A stretch of 64,000 bases of DNA from Oxytricha trifallax. Taxonomy: Eukaryota > Ciliophora > Spirotrichea > Sporadotrichida > Oxytrichidae. Where the stretch lies: the NCBI GenBank assembly GCA_000711775.1, contig ARYC01000475.1, positions 62,001-126,000 on the forward strand. The letters are read 5' to 3'. The notes under the pieces are model-generated. The model saw nothing but the letters and a program-made list of their open reading frames with translations, made no database searches and was not told the DNA's origin. Shown here piece by piece: positions 21,736 through 33,845 of the stretch (positions are counted from its first letter, which is position 1; each line of letters starts with the position of its first letter). The translations under genes and the position numbers were made by a program.

Positions 21736-22377
21736 AAATTCTTTATGTTAAACGATTAATCTTAATATTTCAATTAAGGTAAATATTAATTAAATGAAGT
21801 TCTAATCTTCTTATTATTATTATTTGTGTTAATGGATATTATTACTTATATTTTATTTGTCTCTAAGTTACTAACAATTTGAAATATTATGAAGGATATT
21901 ACGAATGGGAATAATTAATTGAAGTATCAATTTGTTAACACGCCATTAAAAAATATGAGGCATTACATCATTATTAATAAAATATTAAACATATAGGTAA
22001 ATCGACATGATTAGAAATACAGAGTTATAAACCCCAAATATTATCTGCCGTTTTTTTTATAATAGATAAATTTAATTTAATTCTATTAAATTAGAATAAG
22101 TGTGAATGTTCATTTGTTCCACACTCTAAATTATAGAAAAATGAAAAAAATTATAATGAAATATGGGATCTTCTAGTTATAATGCTTATGCCACTACTTC
22201 ATCAGATAAAAATTTAAACTTTTTGGGAGATTAGGAAGGAAAATTATTAAATATATCCGTAAAATGTAAATTGTTGATAAAAAGTAAACAGCTCTCTAAA
22301 ATAAAATTAAAAAAGCAAAAATTTCCAAACTTTAATTTCTAAAAAACCGAATCTAATAAGCTAATCATATCTTTTTA
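21736..22377. other. AT-rich, no gene recognised
   Basis: Low-complexity AT-rich sequence with short TTATTATTATTATT runs. It ends in a CTTTTTAG splice-acceptor-like site immediately before the kinase exon at 22378. Confidence 0.4.
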
Positions 22378-22490
22378 GGTGACGGAGCTTACAGTTAAGT
22401 ATATAAAGTGAAAAGAATATATGACGGGGCAGTTTAAGCTTTGAAAAAAATTGAGATTGCTTCCTTGATCAATAGCAAATTAAATAAAAA
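22378..22490 (+). CDS. NEK-like protein kinase exon (N-lobe start)
   Basis: After an acceptor-like CTTTTTAG the frame reads GDGAYSQVYKVKRIYDGAVQ, then ALKKIEIASLINSKLNK. This is a textbook kinase subdomain I-II: GxGxYxxV glycine loop, VYKVKR, and the ATP-anchoring Lys in ALKK. The VYKVKR..DG..xALKK wording is typical of NEK kinases, a family greatly expanded in ciliates and linked to basal bodies and cilia. After about 38 codons the sequence becomes AT-rich and no helix C or catalytic loop follows within 430 bp, so only one exon or gene segment is here. Unlike the remnant at 17182 it shows no damage. Confidence 0.62.
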
Positions 22491-22919
22491 ATTATTTATC
22501 AAAATTGCATTGTAAATTTTAAGGACATCTAGAGCTTAAGATCTTTGAATGAGAGGATTGCGGGTACTTCCCAATAAATTATCATCATCTGATCGACTTG
22601 AATTTAAAAATTCTTAAAGATTTACAATAATATTTCTAAATTAAATCAAACTTAATGAAGTCTTTCTAAAAATTAAACCATTTAAATTAATAAACTATCA
22701 ATTTTACAGTTATTCTGTAAATTATAGTTGATGGGGATTTAAAAAGTACTCATGACTTTATCAGTTAACTTTGATTCATTTTAGTAGAATTTTTATTCTT
22801 CAAAACTTTAATTTTTGCTCCCATGATACTTACATTTGCATTAACGTATTTTCTTATAGAAATAAAAATGTATACTCTCAAAAAATAAATTAAAATAGTG
22901 ATTATGTCTAAAAGATTTT
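22491..22919. other. AT-rich, no gene recognised
   Basis: No coding frame follows on from the kinase exon; a short less AT-rich patch at 22530-22610 could not be assigned. Confidence 0.35.
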
Positions 22920-25845
22920 CTCTGCTTGATGATGTCACTTTTACTTAATTAATCATCCTCTCGCAATTATTATCTAGCAGGAGCATTGTCAGTTCAGCTT
23001 ATACTTTCTCCTTTCTATCTACATCTACGGATTAAAGCTTTATCAACCTATCGTTCGACTTTTTAGCTGTTTATTCTTCTCTATTATACGTTTTTCATCA
23101 TCCAAAGTCATTATGATGCTGCCTTTAGTTTCCAACAACTAATTGTTTTTGCGATACTTGATTCGCAAAACTGTTTACAAAAAGATTTCTGTCTCTAGAT
23201 TTATGGTGATCTATAGTGGCTTTATTTAAATTATTCATGGTTTAATTTTGAGTTAGAGATGTGGTTCCTGCAAATGAGCCTTGAAGAAGTTGTGGTGTTG
23301 ACTGTCGTTTTATTAAGAAAATTGTAAGCCATAGAGACTTGATAATATTGTCATTCCTACCATACCAGAAAGGCCTATTTGATATTATCTATTAACAATA
23401 TTCTTTAACAAAAGCTTGTTGTATTCTCTGCTCATTTATATATTTTCACAGATTCTAGTTTTGTCTGTGATGATATTTGTTTATGATATTTGTTTATGAT
23501 ATTTTTTAAGGTCGAGAAAGTCTGAATGATAAGTATCTGTAGATTTAAGCAGGGGATAAACATTTGATGTGTTTAGAGTATTATGACTTTAAGACTGTCC
23601 TTGAGCAATATATTTTACATGTTGCTAATATTTTTAAAGTAAATATATATTTGAGCCTTTTCGGGAGACATCAACTTTGGAGTACATAGATAAACATCCA
23701 GTTTTAAATAATTTTATGCTTCACTTCTGGCAGGCAAAGTTAAATTATATTGCTTGTGTCGTTTGCCCTAATCTGAAATATATTCTTCCTTATAGAGTTT
23801 CTTGACTAAAATTTACTGCTTTAACTTAACACCAGAGTTATTGGTGCTGTCAAAAGCTTATTTATTGCCATTGCTCAGCATTCACGTTCTGTAATCTCTC
23901 TTTCTATTATTTCAAATTTATAAATCTCTCGGTAAAAATAAGTTCTACTGCTTAATGAAGCAAGTGTCTTAATATCTTAAAGCCTGCAGTGATCCAGTGG
24001 ACTGCTCTGATATTTTAATGTTAGTTTACTCTCTCATAATAAATATCGGTTTGCAGAATTGGCCTCCTTGTCCGATTTATTTATGGTCTAGTTTCATTTC
24101 AAAATTTAATTTGTTCTTGTAGTTTTTAAACTATTCTTGAAATGCTCTACTGAATCAAACTCTGAGAATATGTGTTTATTGTTTATTTTAATAAGTTTAA
24201 ATGTGTATAATCAATCTTTTTATGGATTTTATCGTTTTTGATGAATGAAAATTATAAAGTTGCCAAAAATTGATAAAGCTAAACAAATATAAAAGTCTAA
24301 GAGCATTATTGTTTCACAACACTTATTGAGCATTTTTTTGAGAGTATTGTGCAATACTTTACAATTTTTATCATCTTTTATTTTTTAAATAAAGAATGTA
24401 ATTTGAAGGAATGTGTTTTCATCTGAGAGTTTTTTTATGATTTCAATTTGAGAAGTGTTTTCAAGTGCAGGGTTAATAATTATTGCAGAGCCTATATCTA
24501 TATATACATATTATTGATTAATTAATTTTTAGACTCCTTAGAAGCTTCTCGGACTAATATTTCATTTATAATTCGATCCAATGACACTCTTTTACACTTT
24601 GGTAATTCTAATTTTATCTGCTTATTTTCCTATTGCTTTTTCTTAGTATTTTCGTTGTTCGTAGCTATCTTTCGAAGCTTCAAATTAATCCTTAAGTTAA
24701 AATAATTAGTAAATGAAATCCTTAAAATTACCTCCCTTCCTTCTCATTTTTGAGTAATTCCTTCAAGTATTAAACTTCCCATTGTAATTTTTATAAAAGT
24801 GCATCATTCTTTGCATAGATTTTCTTTTTCTTCACTCTTTTTATAAATCATTTTGCTCTATCACCAAACTTCAAAGTGGAGATAGTTTCTTCTGTTGAAT
24901 CTAAAATGGGAGATACTGTTGCAACTATATAAGATTTGCAGTTTCCATCACTCAAATCTTGTAAGAGTGTTGTGAGTTTTGAATCTTTGAAGAGTTCATG
25001 GGAGTTTAGTTAGGTGCTTAATAGAATCTGAATTACTTTACCAAGGGTTGTCAGAGATAAATTAATATTTTTAGCTCAACCATTTGAATCGCTTTCATTT
25101 CTTCAACTTTTTAATTTTTCTGAGCCAGCAAGATCTTTAAAATTGAGTTTTGTTTTTTTGAAAATACCTTTGCCATCTATGAATCTGTCTAAAGAAGGAT
25201 TTAAAAAAGAGAATGAGATCTTGAGAATTTTATGTTCATTATAGTTCATCCCTTATTATATATTTCTCCCCTCCTCTCTCTCCTCTTCTTAAGAGATCAA
25301 GGCAATCATGATCATCTTATTCAACATATTAAGAGAGCCCCTCAACAAAATTACATTATATTTTATCTTCCCGAATTTAAAGATGTTTCTTAGTTTAAGT
25401 ATCTTGTAGTGAATCATCGAGTTTTTAATTATATTTATTAGAATAAACAGTATAGTGTTACTTTGATGCCTTAGTTTTTTAAGTAAAAAGTTCCCTTTCA
25501 ATCTAGAATAAATTCCTTTCTTGGTGAATTTCATTGGTTGAAGCATGCCTGCTTCTAAAGATGTCACTTGTAATTTAAAGTTGAGTTGGTATATTTTATT
25601 TTAAATTAGCATCGTAACCACCCTCTCCAAACATTTAATAAAGTTAAACAATAAAAAAATAACTTAAAAAGCATCCTTCATTAAATCTTGATGAAACAAA
25701 ATTAATGATTGTGTAGTTCTTCCCAAATCTTTTTTGTCCATAAGCAAAAATAGTAGGATTAAATTCATAAAAAAGCTGGGTTTAAGATACGTCTCAGACT
25801 AAGCAGTCTCTGAAGGAAAAACTTGTTCAAATGTTTTCTCTAAAG
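22920..25845 (-). pseudogene. Decayed kinesin heavy chain (motor plus coiled-coil stalk)
   Basis: Read on the minus strand, kinesin landmarks appear in the right order. About 25840: EKTFEQVFPSETAQSE. About 25750, in another frame: NPTIFAYGQKRFGKNYTI, the P-loop region, but with GQTGSGKT changed to GQKRFGKN. About 25540: FTKKGIYSRLKG. About 25150: NFKDLAGSEKLKS (switch II), then AKNINLSLTTLGKVIQILLS, LFKDSKLTTLLQDL, VATVSPILDSTEET and LKFGDRAK. Three in-frame TGAs fall here. A neck follows (ALLQKLQWEVQYLKELLKNE), an intron-like gap, and stalk blocks (RKIATNNENTKKKQQEN; AKKSNDRLIKLQSVDVDRK) in shifting frames down to 22990. The damaged P-loop, TGAs and shifts make it a pseudogene; layout resembles kinesin-2/OSM-3-type motors. 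Confidence 0.75.
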
Positions 25846-27065
25846 TATTAATTAATCTGATACTCTAATTTATTTCCCCTATTATTTATTGATTAATAAA
25901 TATTAGATTGAAATTTACATTTTTGGATACAAAGCAAGCACTCTAATTTCCTATTTATTTTGGTATAAATGGTCTTACTCAAATCGCAACTTTGATCTAT
26001 ACAGACCTAACTTATTATTCAGCTATTGATTAGTCTTTTAGGGAATTGATTTTCGCTAAATTTTTATTTATATCTAGTTTAATTAAAAAGAACTAATGTA
26101 TGTTATTTTCACTTGCAGTATTTGAAGATTTCCCCTTATATATATTTCTGCAATTATTCGATCATTTTCTTTATAAAATTATTATTAAAAATACAATAAG
26201 TGAATGTGCATCTAAGAAGGACATTATATTATTAAGAAAGTCTATTGTCTCTCACTTTTTGCTTCTCGATAATTGAAAACCTATATAGTTAGGTGTTCAA
26301 AAGTGTTTCAGAAGCAAGTTGTTACTGTGAAATGTCCTATTCATTACGTTTGGGAAAACAATTTTGGATTAATCTGAAATTTAATTGATTTTTTAATCTT
26401 GAAGTAAATTGATTAATTTACTTCAAATAGTTTTTGGGTTTTATTGACTATAAACTCTATATTAAATTGAGCTTCTTATATTACCTTTAAAAAATTAAAT
26501 AGATATTTAACTAAATTTTAGAAGGAATTTTACATCAAACGTTATTATAAATTGTTAAATTTGAGGATTAATTCCAAATAATCCTATAACCTTTCTTTTA
26601 AACAATACTATTAGGAATCAATGTCGCATTTTGTCACTCATTTTATTTGCTCCAGCTATCTATCCAGACAAACTATGATTTTTATTGATGATTTTGTTAT
26701 CACTCGATATATTGGTCACAATTTAAATTTTCCATTAGTAAATTACTCCTTTGTATTATGAGATACAGGCATAGCTTTGCCTATTACCAAACTTTTAATA
26801 GAGTTGGTTTTAACAAAGCAGTTTATAATCTCTTTTTTGACTTTAACTATTCATTTTATTATAAACCTAATATAAAAACACAAGATTACAATAAAAAAGT
26901 TTTAATTTATGATTACCTTTTAAATTACTTCTTTAATAAATTAATTACTCCACTTTAATTTTGCTGTTGTCCAATATTTTTATTCTTAAACAAATAATAC
27001 TTGATAATCAAGTAGAAGTTCCACAAACGAATGATCAATAAAACTAATAAGCCATGTTAATATAT
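25846..27065. other. AT-rich, no convincing gene
   Basis: Contains a few open frames (for example 26758-26958) rich in Phe, Tyr, Asn and Lys, the composition expected from translating AT-rich DNA, so I do not call them. A direct repeat of AAGTAAATTGATTAATTTACTT-type sequence near 26400 is palindromic but short. Confidence 0.4.
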
Positions 27066-27600
27066 AATACAAAATATAGTGAAAGCCAAAAGAATTGCAC
27101 TTGCACAGAGGAAAATCAAGAAACTTTGGAATGATGTGAAAAGAGTGAACAAAGAACACAAAACTCTTGTTTTGGTTAGTTATAGCATTGTTTCCTTAAT
27201 TTCTTATGTTTTAACTAACATATTCCATTATAATAATAATAGAAAGGCTTGATGAGAATCTTCAGAAATTGATCGCTGAAGTGTATTATTCAACATTCTT
27301 CAGTAAAAGATTGACATTGACGAGTTAAAGCGCAAGTTAGCAGAGAGTATGAGGTCAAACACTTTCAAAAATCAGTGGCAATCCTTTAATGAGGCTCTCA
27401 AAGAAAACGCTATGAAAAAGATTAACAAAAGTAGATCTAGATCACTAACCACTTCCAGTAGAATTATGATGAGATTCCATTGAAAGGGTCTACTGTAAAA
27501 TTGTATCTAGAAGACGACTCTGCTTATGATTGGTATAAAACACTCTAGAAGAAAATTAATTAGTGAAGCTAAATTGAGAAATGAAGTAGTACTACTGTCT
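27066..27600 (+). CDS. Short basic protein gene with one intron and a frame change
   Basis: The first exon-like block encodes KRIALAQRKIKKLWNDVKRV and ends at a GTTAG donor near 27175; an AATAATAATAG acceptor near 27241 leads into ERLDENLQKLIAEVYYST. A shifted frame continues with IDIDELKRKLAESMRSNT and NEALKENAMKKINKSRSR, then another shift gives NYDEIPLKGSTVKLYLEDDS and ends DWYKTLQKKINQ at TGA. The charged, helical sequence is clearly protein-like but I recognise no family. The LINE-like retroposon lies 185 bp downstream on the same strand. Confidence 0.45.
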
Positions 27601-27829
27601 AAGTTCAAATAAATATTTTTCTTAACAAAATATTATTATAATTATGATAATAAATAATTTAATTTGTTTATTTAATTGCTTAACTGTAATGTTTTATTCT
27701 TTACTTTTAAAAGATAATATAGTAATTTTATTCCTAGATATACAAATACTTTTTGTGTGCTTTTTCCTTATCTATAATCTTATGTAATTTTTAAATTAAA
27801 AAGTTAATAGATAGGTCGCACCTTTCCGA

Positions 27830-29203
27830 ATGTGGAACTCTAAGTCAAGTAACAGGATCAACCATGATCCACTTAGACCACAAAAGTAGAAAGTTTAATA
27901 AGTCGATCAAAGCGCCTGCTTACCTCCGCATATAGAAGACGGAGCTGATATTGTTGCATACTTCAACGACAAGCAACAAGAAAGATTAGCGGACTTCGCT
28001 ATCCAGGGACTACTGAGTATTGACCTCAACCACCACCAAGCCAATCTCCTAGCACTAGCAATAGACGAGCCGAGTAACAATGACTTTTACTCAATGAGAT
28101 TCAAGGAAGAAGTTGAGGCAAAAATCAGAAAAAGGAAGCTCAAAGAAAACAGAGCCAACAGTCCCCAAACTTCACAATAGAGGACACAAAGCACAGAAAT
28201 TCCACAACAAGCAAGAGCAAATTCAACTTAGAGTCAGACCATTTTCGACTACACCCTGAGTTAAAACTCACTATTTAATAGTGGATTAAATAATTAACTA
28301 TTCAACTAAGACTCTAAAGGGACCGCCTAGAGTAGTAATTTTCTCAAATTTATACCAAATAGCAATTAGACAAATCTTTTCAATAGTTCTAATACGAAAC
28401 TACCAACCCTAGACATCTGGGGTAAACCGATTCTAAATCCTAAATAAACTCCACCTACCTGGAATGAGCTCTTTAAACCAAATTGCTCACTAACACAATA
28501 ATTTAGCATACAAAAAACCCAGAGACCCCTTCAACAAAACCCCATCTTCTAATAAAACTTATATGACTAAAAATCTACTACCAAATAGGAACAAATAGAA
28601 AGATAAGGTAATGAAGCACTTAGGGTACTAAATAGGGAAGAAAAGAGGACACGTTTTTTCAAAAATTCACTTTTTGACCAAACCTAAAATACAATAAATC
28701 ATCCCTAAACAATAATGAAAGTACCTCCCAATACCTCAAACACACTTCAATCACAGAATGAACTCATCAATGACAAACCAGAAGTCCCCATTTAAGCGTC
28801 ACCATACTTGCTCTAAACATCAGAAAACTTTTCTGATGACATCAGAAACTAGTAGAAAACTCCAAACCTGATCAGATCCAAAGATTCTAATATTAATGTA
28901 GAAAATATACAACCAGACCAAACGATTTACTACAATCAAAAAAATAATATAATAAATTTGGAAGCTTAGGATTTCTATTCTAAAAGAACTATAAAAATAT
29001 TAATTAGAAAAATAGTTGTACTTTTAGAAATGTGCAGAACCTCAAAGACTTCAGAAAACTAAATATAGACTTAGAAAGCTTATAGATCCAAGATTAGAAA
29101 CAAATAGTAACTCTAAAAGATGAATAGCATACTAAACACGATAAAACCAAATTCATCAAGAAAAAGAAGAGAAAGTGAAGAAAGAGAAAGCAGGCACAGT
29201 TGA
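27830..29203 (+). CDS. 457-residue N/Q-rich protein of the LINE-like retroposon
   Basis: From ATG (27830) to TGA (29201-29203) the frame is open for 458 codons, with over 30 Gln encoded by TAA or TAG, so it is functional only in the ciliate code. It starts MWNSKSSNR, the same first residues as the degenerate relative. An N-terminal folded-looking part (YFNDKQQERLADFAIQGLL, LALAIDEPSNNDFYSMRF) ends in a basic KIRKRKLKENRAN patch; the middle is Asn/Gln/Ser/Pro-rich (SQNSLFNSGLNNQLFN); the C-terminus is basic (NSSRKRRESEERES). No RT, endonuclease or zinc knuckle is visible. An ORF1-like RNA-binding role is a guess from composition. Beyond the first residues it differs from the relative's protein. 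Confidence 0.75.
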
Positions 29204-29348
29204 AGACCATTTGACAAACTACAAAGTCTAAAAATTTTAGGAAAAAGTTTTCTTCACAAGAAAAATATTCCACAACCATTGAAAGGGCTTGTCCCTTATA
29301 TATATTTAACATATTTTAGATCGGGGGTCCCCAGAGACCTCAATGTGA

Positions 29349-29470
<122 letters not shown>

Positions 29471-29654
29471 ATCTTATGTTAATTATAAGTATTGTTGAAA
29501 GATTTATAATTTTCCAATAGTTAAATGAAAATAAAAAAATATTATTTAAACGAAGACTTAGAATAAATTAATTTATTCTCAAAATTAAGGAGATTTTCTC
29601 GAAATAAATTTATAATATAAAGTTCATGTTTAACATTTATGCAAATGGATAAAC

Positions 29655-30360
29655 ATATTCGGGGGGGGGAAGTTTCCTGCTCCAAAATTTTATATGCACC
29701 CTAGGGGGAATTTTCCTGCCCCATACATAAAAATATGTAATTTTTATAATTTTCAAAGAATCTTTATTATCAATTATGATGTAGTTTTTTTTAATTTTAG
29801 CTTCAAATATCATTTCTTCCTTGATAATGAATTTAAAATTTAATGAAAATTACATTAATTATTAATAAAAAACACTTATTTTAGCCTTGTTAATAATATA
29901 TAATTTGATAAAGAATAATTATGTACCTTGAAAATTATATAATAATAAATGTTGTATAGTACATGATTATGGTAATTGAAATTGAAAATATTAATAATAA
30001 TAATAATAATAATAATTAACTCGCATCGAGGGCTTAAAGCCCCCCGAGCATATCATTAAAAAGGAACTCAGTTCCTTTGGTTGTTTCTTCTGGGTCTTTT
30101 TGGTTGTCTTTTTTTGTTGTTTTTTTCTCTACCCATGGATTAGTTTTGTCTTCTTCTGTCTTGTCTTAAGATGGTGACGGAATCGTCACCTACGTGTTTG
30201 TATTTAATTGATGATTTAACTTATAAGACTTTAACTGAGAATTTAATAAGACCAAGGGAGATAAGAGATTTAAAATATTGAAATTTATTGTTTCTATTAA
30301 AATTATTTCAAAAAACATAAAATTTAATGTTGGGGGCAGGAAACTTCCCCCCCCCCACAA
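29655..30360. mobile_element. G-tract-bounded inverted-repeat element, copy B
   Basis: The left boundary is CATATTCGG with nine G, then AAGTTTCCTGCTCC (29656-29684); the right is the inverse, GGGGGCAGGAAACTTCCCC with a C run (30331-30354). A second internal copy of the motif, GGGGGAATTTTCCTGCCCC, lies at 29704-29722. Opposed G-tract motifs also bound 4045-5366, and both elements continue inside with AAAATT(A)AAATTTT-like sequence. A retroposon 3' fragment (29996-30200) is inserted inside. AT-rich body, no transposase. Confidence 0.6.
29996..30200 (-). mobile_element. 5'-truncated retroposon 3' end with (ATT)n tail
   Basis: On the minus strand the sequence ends CTCGGGGGGCTTTAAGCCC, TCGATGCGAGTTA and then (ATT)n at 30018-29996. 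A G-rich hairpin followed by an ATT tail is the same architecture as the ends at 7845 and 29349, though the sequence differs, so it is a related subfamily. A GGAACTGAGTTCC hairpin precedes it. Only about 180 bp remain; the palindrome GGTGACGATTCCGTCACC marks the truncated 5' side. No clear target duplication. Confidence 0.5.
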
Positions 30361-30629
30361 ATTCTATATGAAAAATCATTTATAATTAATTTAGTGAATT
30401 CATGATTAGTTTATCAATATTAATTTTAAATATTTATATATTTACAATTTCAAAAGATGAATAAGTATATCAATTTAAAGATTAAATATTTATTACCAAT
30501 CATTATAAAAGTCTGCTAGTGGATCTAGTATTTACATTGAATTCTTTCTAAGGCTACTTAGGGTTTCCATATTTTGTTCCACAGTTAACGATTCCTAACT
30601 TTTTGCTGTTTTTTATTACACATCTGACC

Positions 30630-31425
30630 TCATTGTTTGAGGTTCTAATTAATGCTAAATGAAGCTCTTTATTAAGAAGTTTAATAGAAATATTAGAAGT
30701 TAATGAGTAATTTAGTGTATTTATTTGAGTGTATTAGCTGTAAATATTGGCATTATTGATGCGAAGTCCTCTTAGTCTATTACTGATGTTTGATATTTGC
30801 AATAGTCTGTTAGTATTATTGAGGATTAGTTTACTAAGATTGCCTCTATTCCATGCTCAAGTTTATTTACTAATGGTTAATTATGATAGAACTTCTGTTA
30901 GAATTTGGAGTGAATTCATGGTAATTGTTGTGGTTGCTTTTCGTGTAATTTTCTGGAAGATTTTAATGAAGAATGTAACTGCCATGGGGTTGCTGATTGT
31001 TCAAAGCTAAATACTAAAGATTTTTGGTTGAATGTGAAATTGGATTAGTGCCCAGTCTCTAGGAGGGAATGTCTGAAAGTAAATTGTTGTTTTAAGAGTA
31101 GTTTCCAATTTAATCGTTGTTATTTAGCCCCATTAAAGCACTAATTCATAATAATAGTTGTTCAATTAAGGACATATAAATATCTGTATTTATATTGGTC
31201 TTGTTCCAATTGTGATGCAAACCTCCATCACTTTAACCATCATCCTTAACTTTATCTTTAATAAGGTTTCTATTTGTAGTGTGCAGTTTTTCTTGTAACA
31301 CTTAAATTTTCTGAGTGCCTTGTCATTTTCTCTTCTGTAATCTTCAATAACATTATTAAGGTTATCGTTCTCCTCATCAATGTTTCTATATGAAACTCTT
31401 TATTATGAGTATATTGGATTGCTAG
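30630..31425 (-). pseudogene. Asn/Gln-rich protein segments
   Basis: After an acceptor-like CTTACAG near 31436, one frame reads RNIDEENDNLNNVIEDYRRE then NDKALRKFKCYKKNC and stays open for over 120 codons; a shifted frame has KDDGQSDGGLHHNWNKTN. From about 31000 the frame reads NYTKSNHNNYHEFTPNSN, QQINLSMEQRQSQQTNPQ and QQYQQTIANIKHQQQTK, ending in TGA at 30630. More than half the Gln are TAA/TAG. Such Q/N-rich tails are common in ciliate regulatory proteins, but no domain is visible. Frame changes near 31230 and 31020 may be tiny eliminated segments or decay. Confidence 0.45.
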
Positions 31426-32292
31426 ATCAAGCTGTAAGAAAAAGATTTCAACTCAAGTTTTACTTGTTGTTATTCATGCCTTTGTGAGATGTAGTTGAAG
31501 AATAATTCTAAGGATGTTAATGCTGGTTTTGGTTCATAAAATGGTGATTTTAAGTCATAATTTAAAGGATGTGACTGGCATAGTCGAGAAAATATGGTAA
31601 GATTTTCAAAAAAAATACGTGACCATATTAATTAATACTGCGTGAAGAAATGTAGAAGCAATACATACATTTTTAATTTAAACATGAAATAAATTGAAGA
31701 TTTAAATGATTTTTATATTAAAATCTAAGAAATTACTATAATTTTACTAACTTATTGTATAATCCACTATTTTTGATTAATTAAATATTTGATTTTGATA
31801 GAGTAAAGTTAGTAATCTAAGATTTTTTTACTCATTAATAATAGTATAAATATTTTCAATAAGAAAAGTGCATTTAATCAAAATTTATTAACATATTTTA
31901 TATAAATATTTTTTTTTTTAAAAAAAATGGCCTATAATTGTTTATATAATAGTAGCTTATTAAATTAGAGTAATGCGTGAGAAATTTTTAATAATAAATT
32001 AAAAATAAAACCAATGAACTTTTATGTTAAAATAAACTATCATTTATTCACATTTAATATTACAAATGTTATAATTAAGATAAGCAAGAGATAATTTATA
32101 TATAAATTTTTTAGAAATAATCAAATAATATAAAAATGTAAGGCAATCGAGAAAGTTTTTGGCAATATTTTTCGATTACTCTAATAAATAATATAGGCTA
32201 ATGTTATTTGATAAAGTTATTTAAGTATTATAAATAATCAAAGCAAGTTACTTTATTATTTCTTATAATTCGACGAATATTTAAAATTTTTA
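31426..32292. other. AT-rich, no gene recognised
   Basis: Very AT-rich with a T9A7 run near 31911. A run at 31480-31600 is less AT-rich but none of its frames stay open with protein-like composition. Confidence 0.45.
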
Positions 32293-32955
32293 TCAATTCT
32301 TTGGAACTGGGCTATGAGTAGTGTTTGTACCACATCTCGCACTTTTTCTGTTATTTGAAAGTTCATCAAGGTTTTTACGTGAAAAGTTGTGTGGAACACA
32401 GCTTCTCTTTGAAAATAGCGACCAAGATGTCGAGTGGCTGACCTTTCTTAGTTATGAATTCTATTAGGACATTTTTACAACTTTTTATCTTAAATTCTCT
32501 CTTTTAGAATTAAGCTAGATTGGCTCAACTTAAACAAATCCACTGCACACCTTAATATTACACTTTCTCTCCATATATTAATTTTCTTCTTAAAGTCTCT
32601 AGTCAAGTCATGTACATAAAAATATCTACTGTACGATTTGGTTTTAATCAAGAAGTAGCTAGTTGTTTTTCTAGAAAAGTTGATGGTTTTATTCTGCCAA
32701 GGACAGGAAATCTTTGTTTTACTTATTAAACATGTTATTAAACATGTTTTTATCTAAATCTAAAATATTCTATAATTTTTAGAAACATGACTTAATCCTT
32801 TAGCTTTAAGGTTTCATGTCTTTATTTTCTTTAACAAGCTTCTTCAGGTTTTATTCATAGTGATATTATTTGCCTTTTAGGCGCAATCTGTTTTATTCTT
32901 GCATTAGCTCGTAGATAACGACTACGTGATCTGCAATTTCTTCAATGTCATCCAT
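32293..32955 (-). CDS. Coiled-coil protein, frame changes in the 3' half
   Basis: ATG at 32955 opens 116 codons to TGA at 32608: MDDIEEIADHVVVIYELMQE, NRLRLKGKQYHYEQNLKKL, NNMFNKQNKDFLSLAEQN, LLLDQNQIVQQ. This is strongly coiled-coil and uses many TAA Gln codons. Coding character then continues in another frame (YVHDLTRDFKKKINIWRES) and finally in a third (KMSQQNSQLRKVSHSTSW, SRKNLDELSNNRKSARCG) to TGA at 32293. Continuity of style suggests a single gene with two small indels or tiny eliminated segments. Another coiled-coil block on the same strand lies just downstream in genomic order at 33200-33845, which would be 5' of it. Confidence 0.5.
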
Positions 32956-33199
32956 TCAAAATCTTAAATATATTTTTTTAATAATTTGAATTATGATAAC
33001 AATAAATTGTAATAAGTTAAAATCAATGCAATTTTAAATCTACCTTTTTTTACTAATAAAGTACTTAATTATAATAAAATTCAATAATATTAAATATAAT
33101 AATCTTATATTAGAAATTGAAGTGATTTTATATTTATAACAAGAGTTTTTTGATTCTATCGAAATCATTTGATGCTTAATTATTGCTAATCATATTTCC

Positions 33200-33845
33200 A
33201 TTAGAATTCAATCTTTGATCTGCGTTTAATCCTTAGTGACTAACATTATGAAATAGTGTTTAAGTTTCATTACTGCTCTTTCAACTGAAGACTAGCTTAT
33301 TCCTTGAATAGATTGAATTTGTAGTAAGTTTGGCTTGTCTATGAGATGCTCCTGTTTTTTTCTGATGAATTCATTTATGCTTTGGAATACGTATTTCACT
33401 CTCTTTGTTGATTGAGATTCCCTCAGATTAATGGAAAAATACTTCAGAGTCTCTGGGTGACATTTGATATTCATGTTGAGATGAACCACTCATAGTAAAT
33501 GGATTGAATGCTTTCCTAGTAAAGACAGCAGAATTGAAAATTCTCTCCTTTACTTCTTTGAGCTCATTTAAATAGAACTCTGGTAGTTATATTCCTGCTC
33601 TAGGCCTTAATTTTGATTGATTTACTCTACCTGGCCACTTTCTTAGATTATATTGATGTCTTACTTGAGAGTATTGAACTCGTTTTTCATTCTTGCTATC
33701 ACCTTGAGATCTGCAATCTTTTACTTCTTAAAATTTTATGCTTCCTTCTCCTGCAATTCTAGTAGTTTCATTTGTTACTCAATATGCTTCTATAGCTGAT
33801 CAATCTCATTTTTTAACTTCTCCTTTTAATTGGAAGTTTATACTT
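33200..33845 (-). pseudogene. Coiled-coil protein segments
   Basis: From about 33840 the frame reads KEKLKNEIDQLQKHIEQQ, KLLELQEKEAQNFKKQKI and RMKNEFNTLKQDINIIQE, a long heptad-rich coil with TAG/TAA Gln. Around 33580 a second frame carries on as EFYLNELKEVKERIFNSA, VFTRKAFNPFTMSGSS and SPRDSEVFFHQSEGIS, while the first frame, after one TGA, gives NMNIKCHPETLKYFSIN and SINEFIRKKQEHLIDKPN. Because both are open, the true path is uncertain. It may be the upstream part of the gene at 32293-32955 or the stalk of a motor-like protein. Confidence 0.4.

Noticed and set aside
26758..26958. 66-codon frame on the plus strand
   Set aside because: Composition (Tyr, Phe, Asn, Lys) is what AT-rich DNA gives by chance; no TAA/TAG Gln pattern or GC rise.
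29094..29312. Minus-strand frame opposite the retroposon ORF
   Set aside because: Shadow of the plus-strand 458-codon ORF; Phe/Cys/Leu-rich antisense composition.
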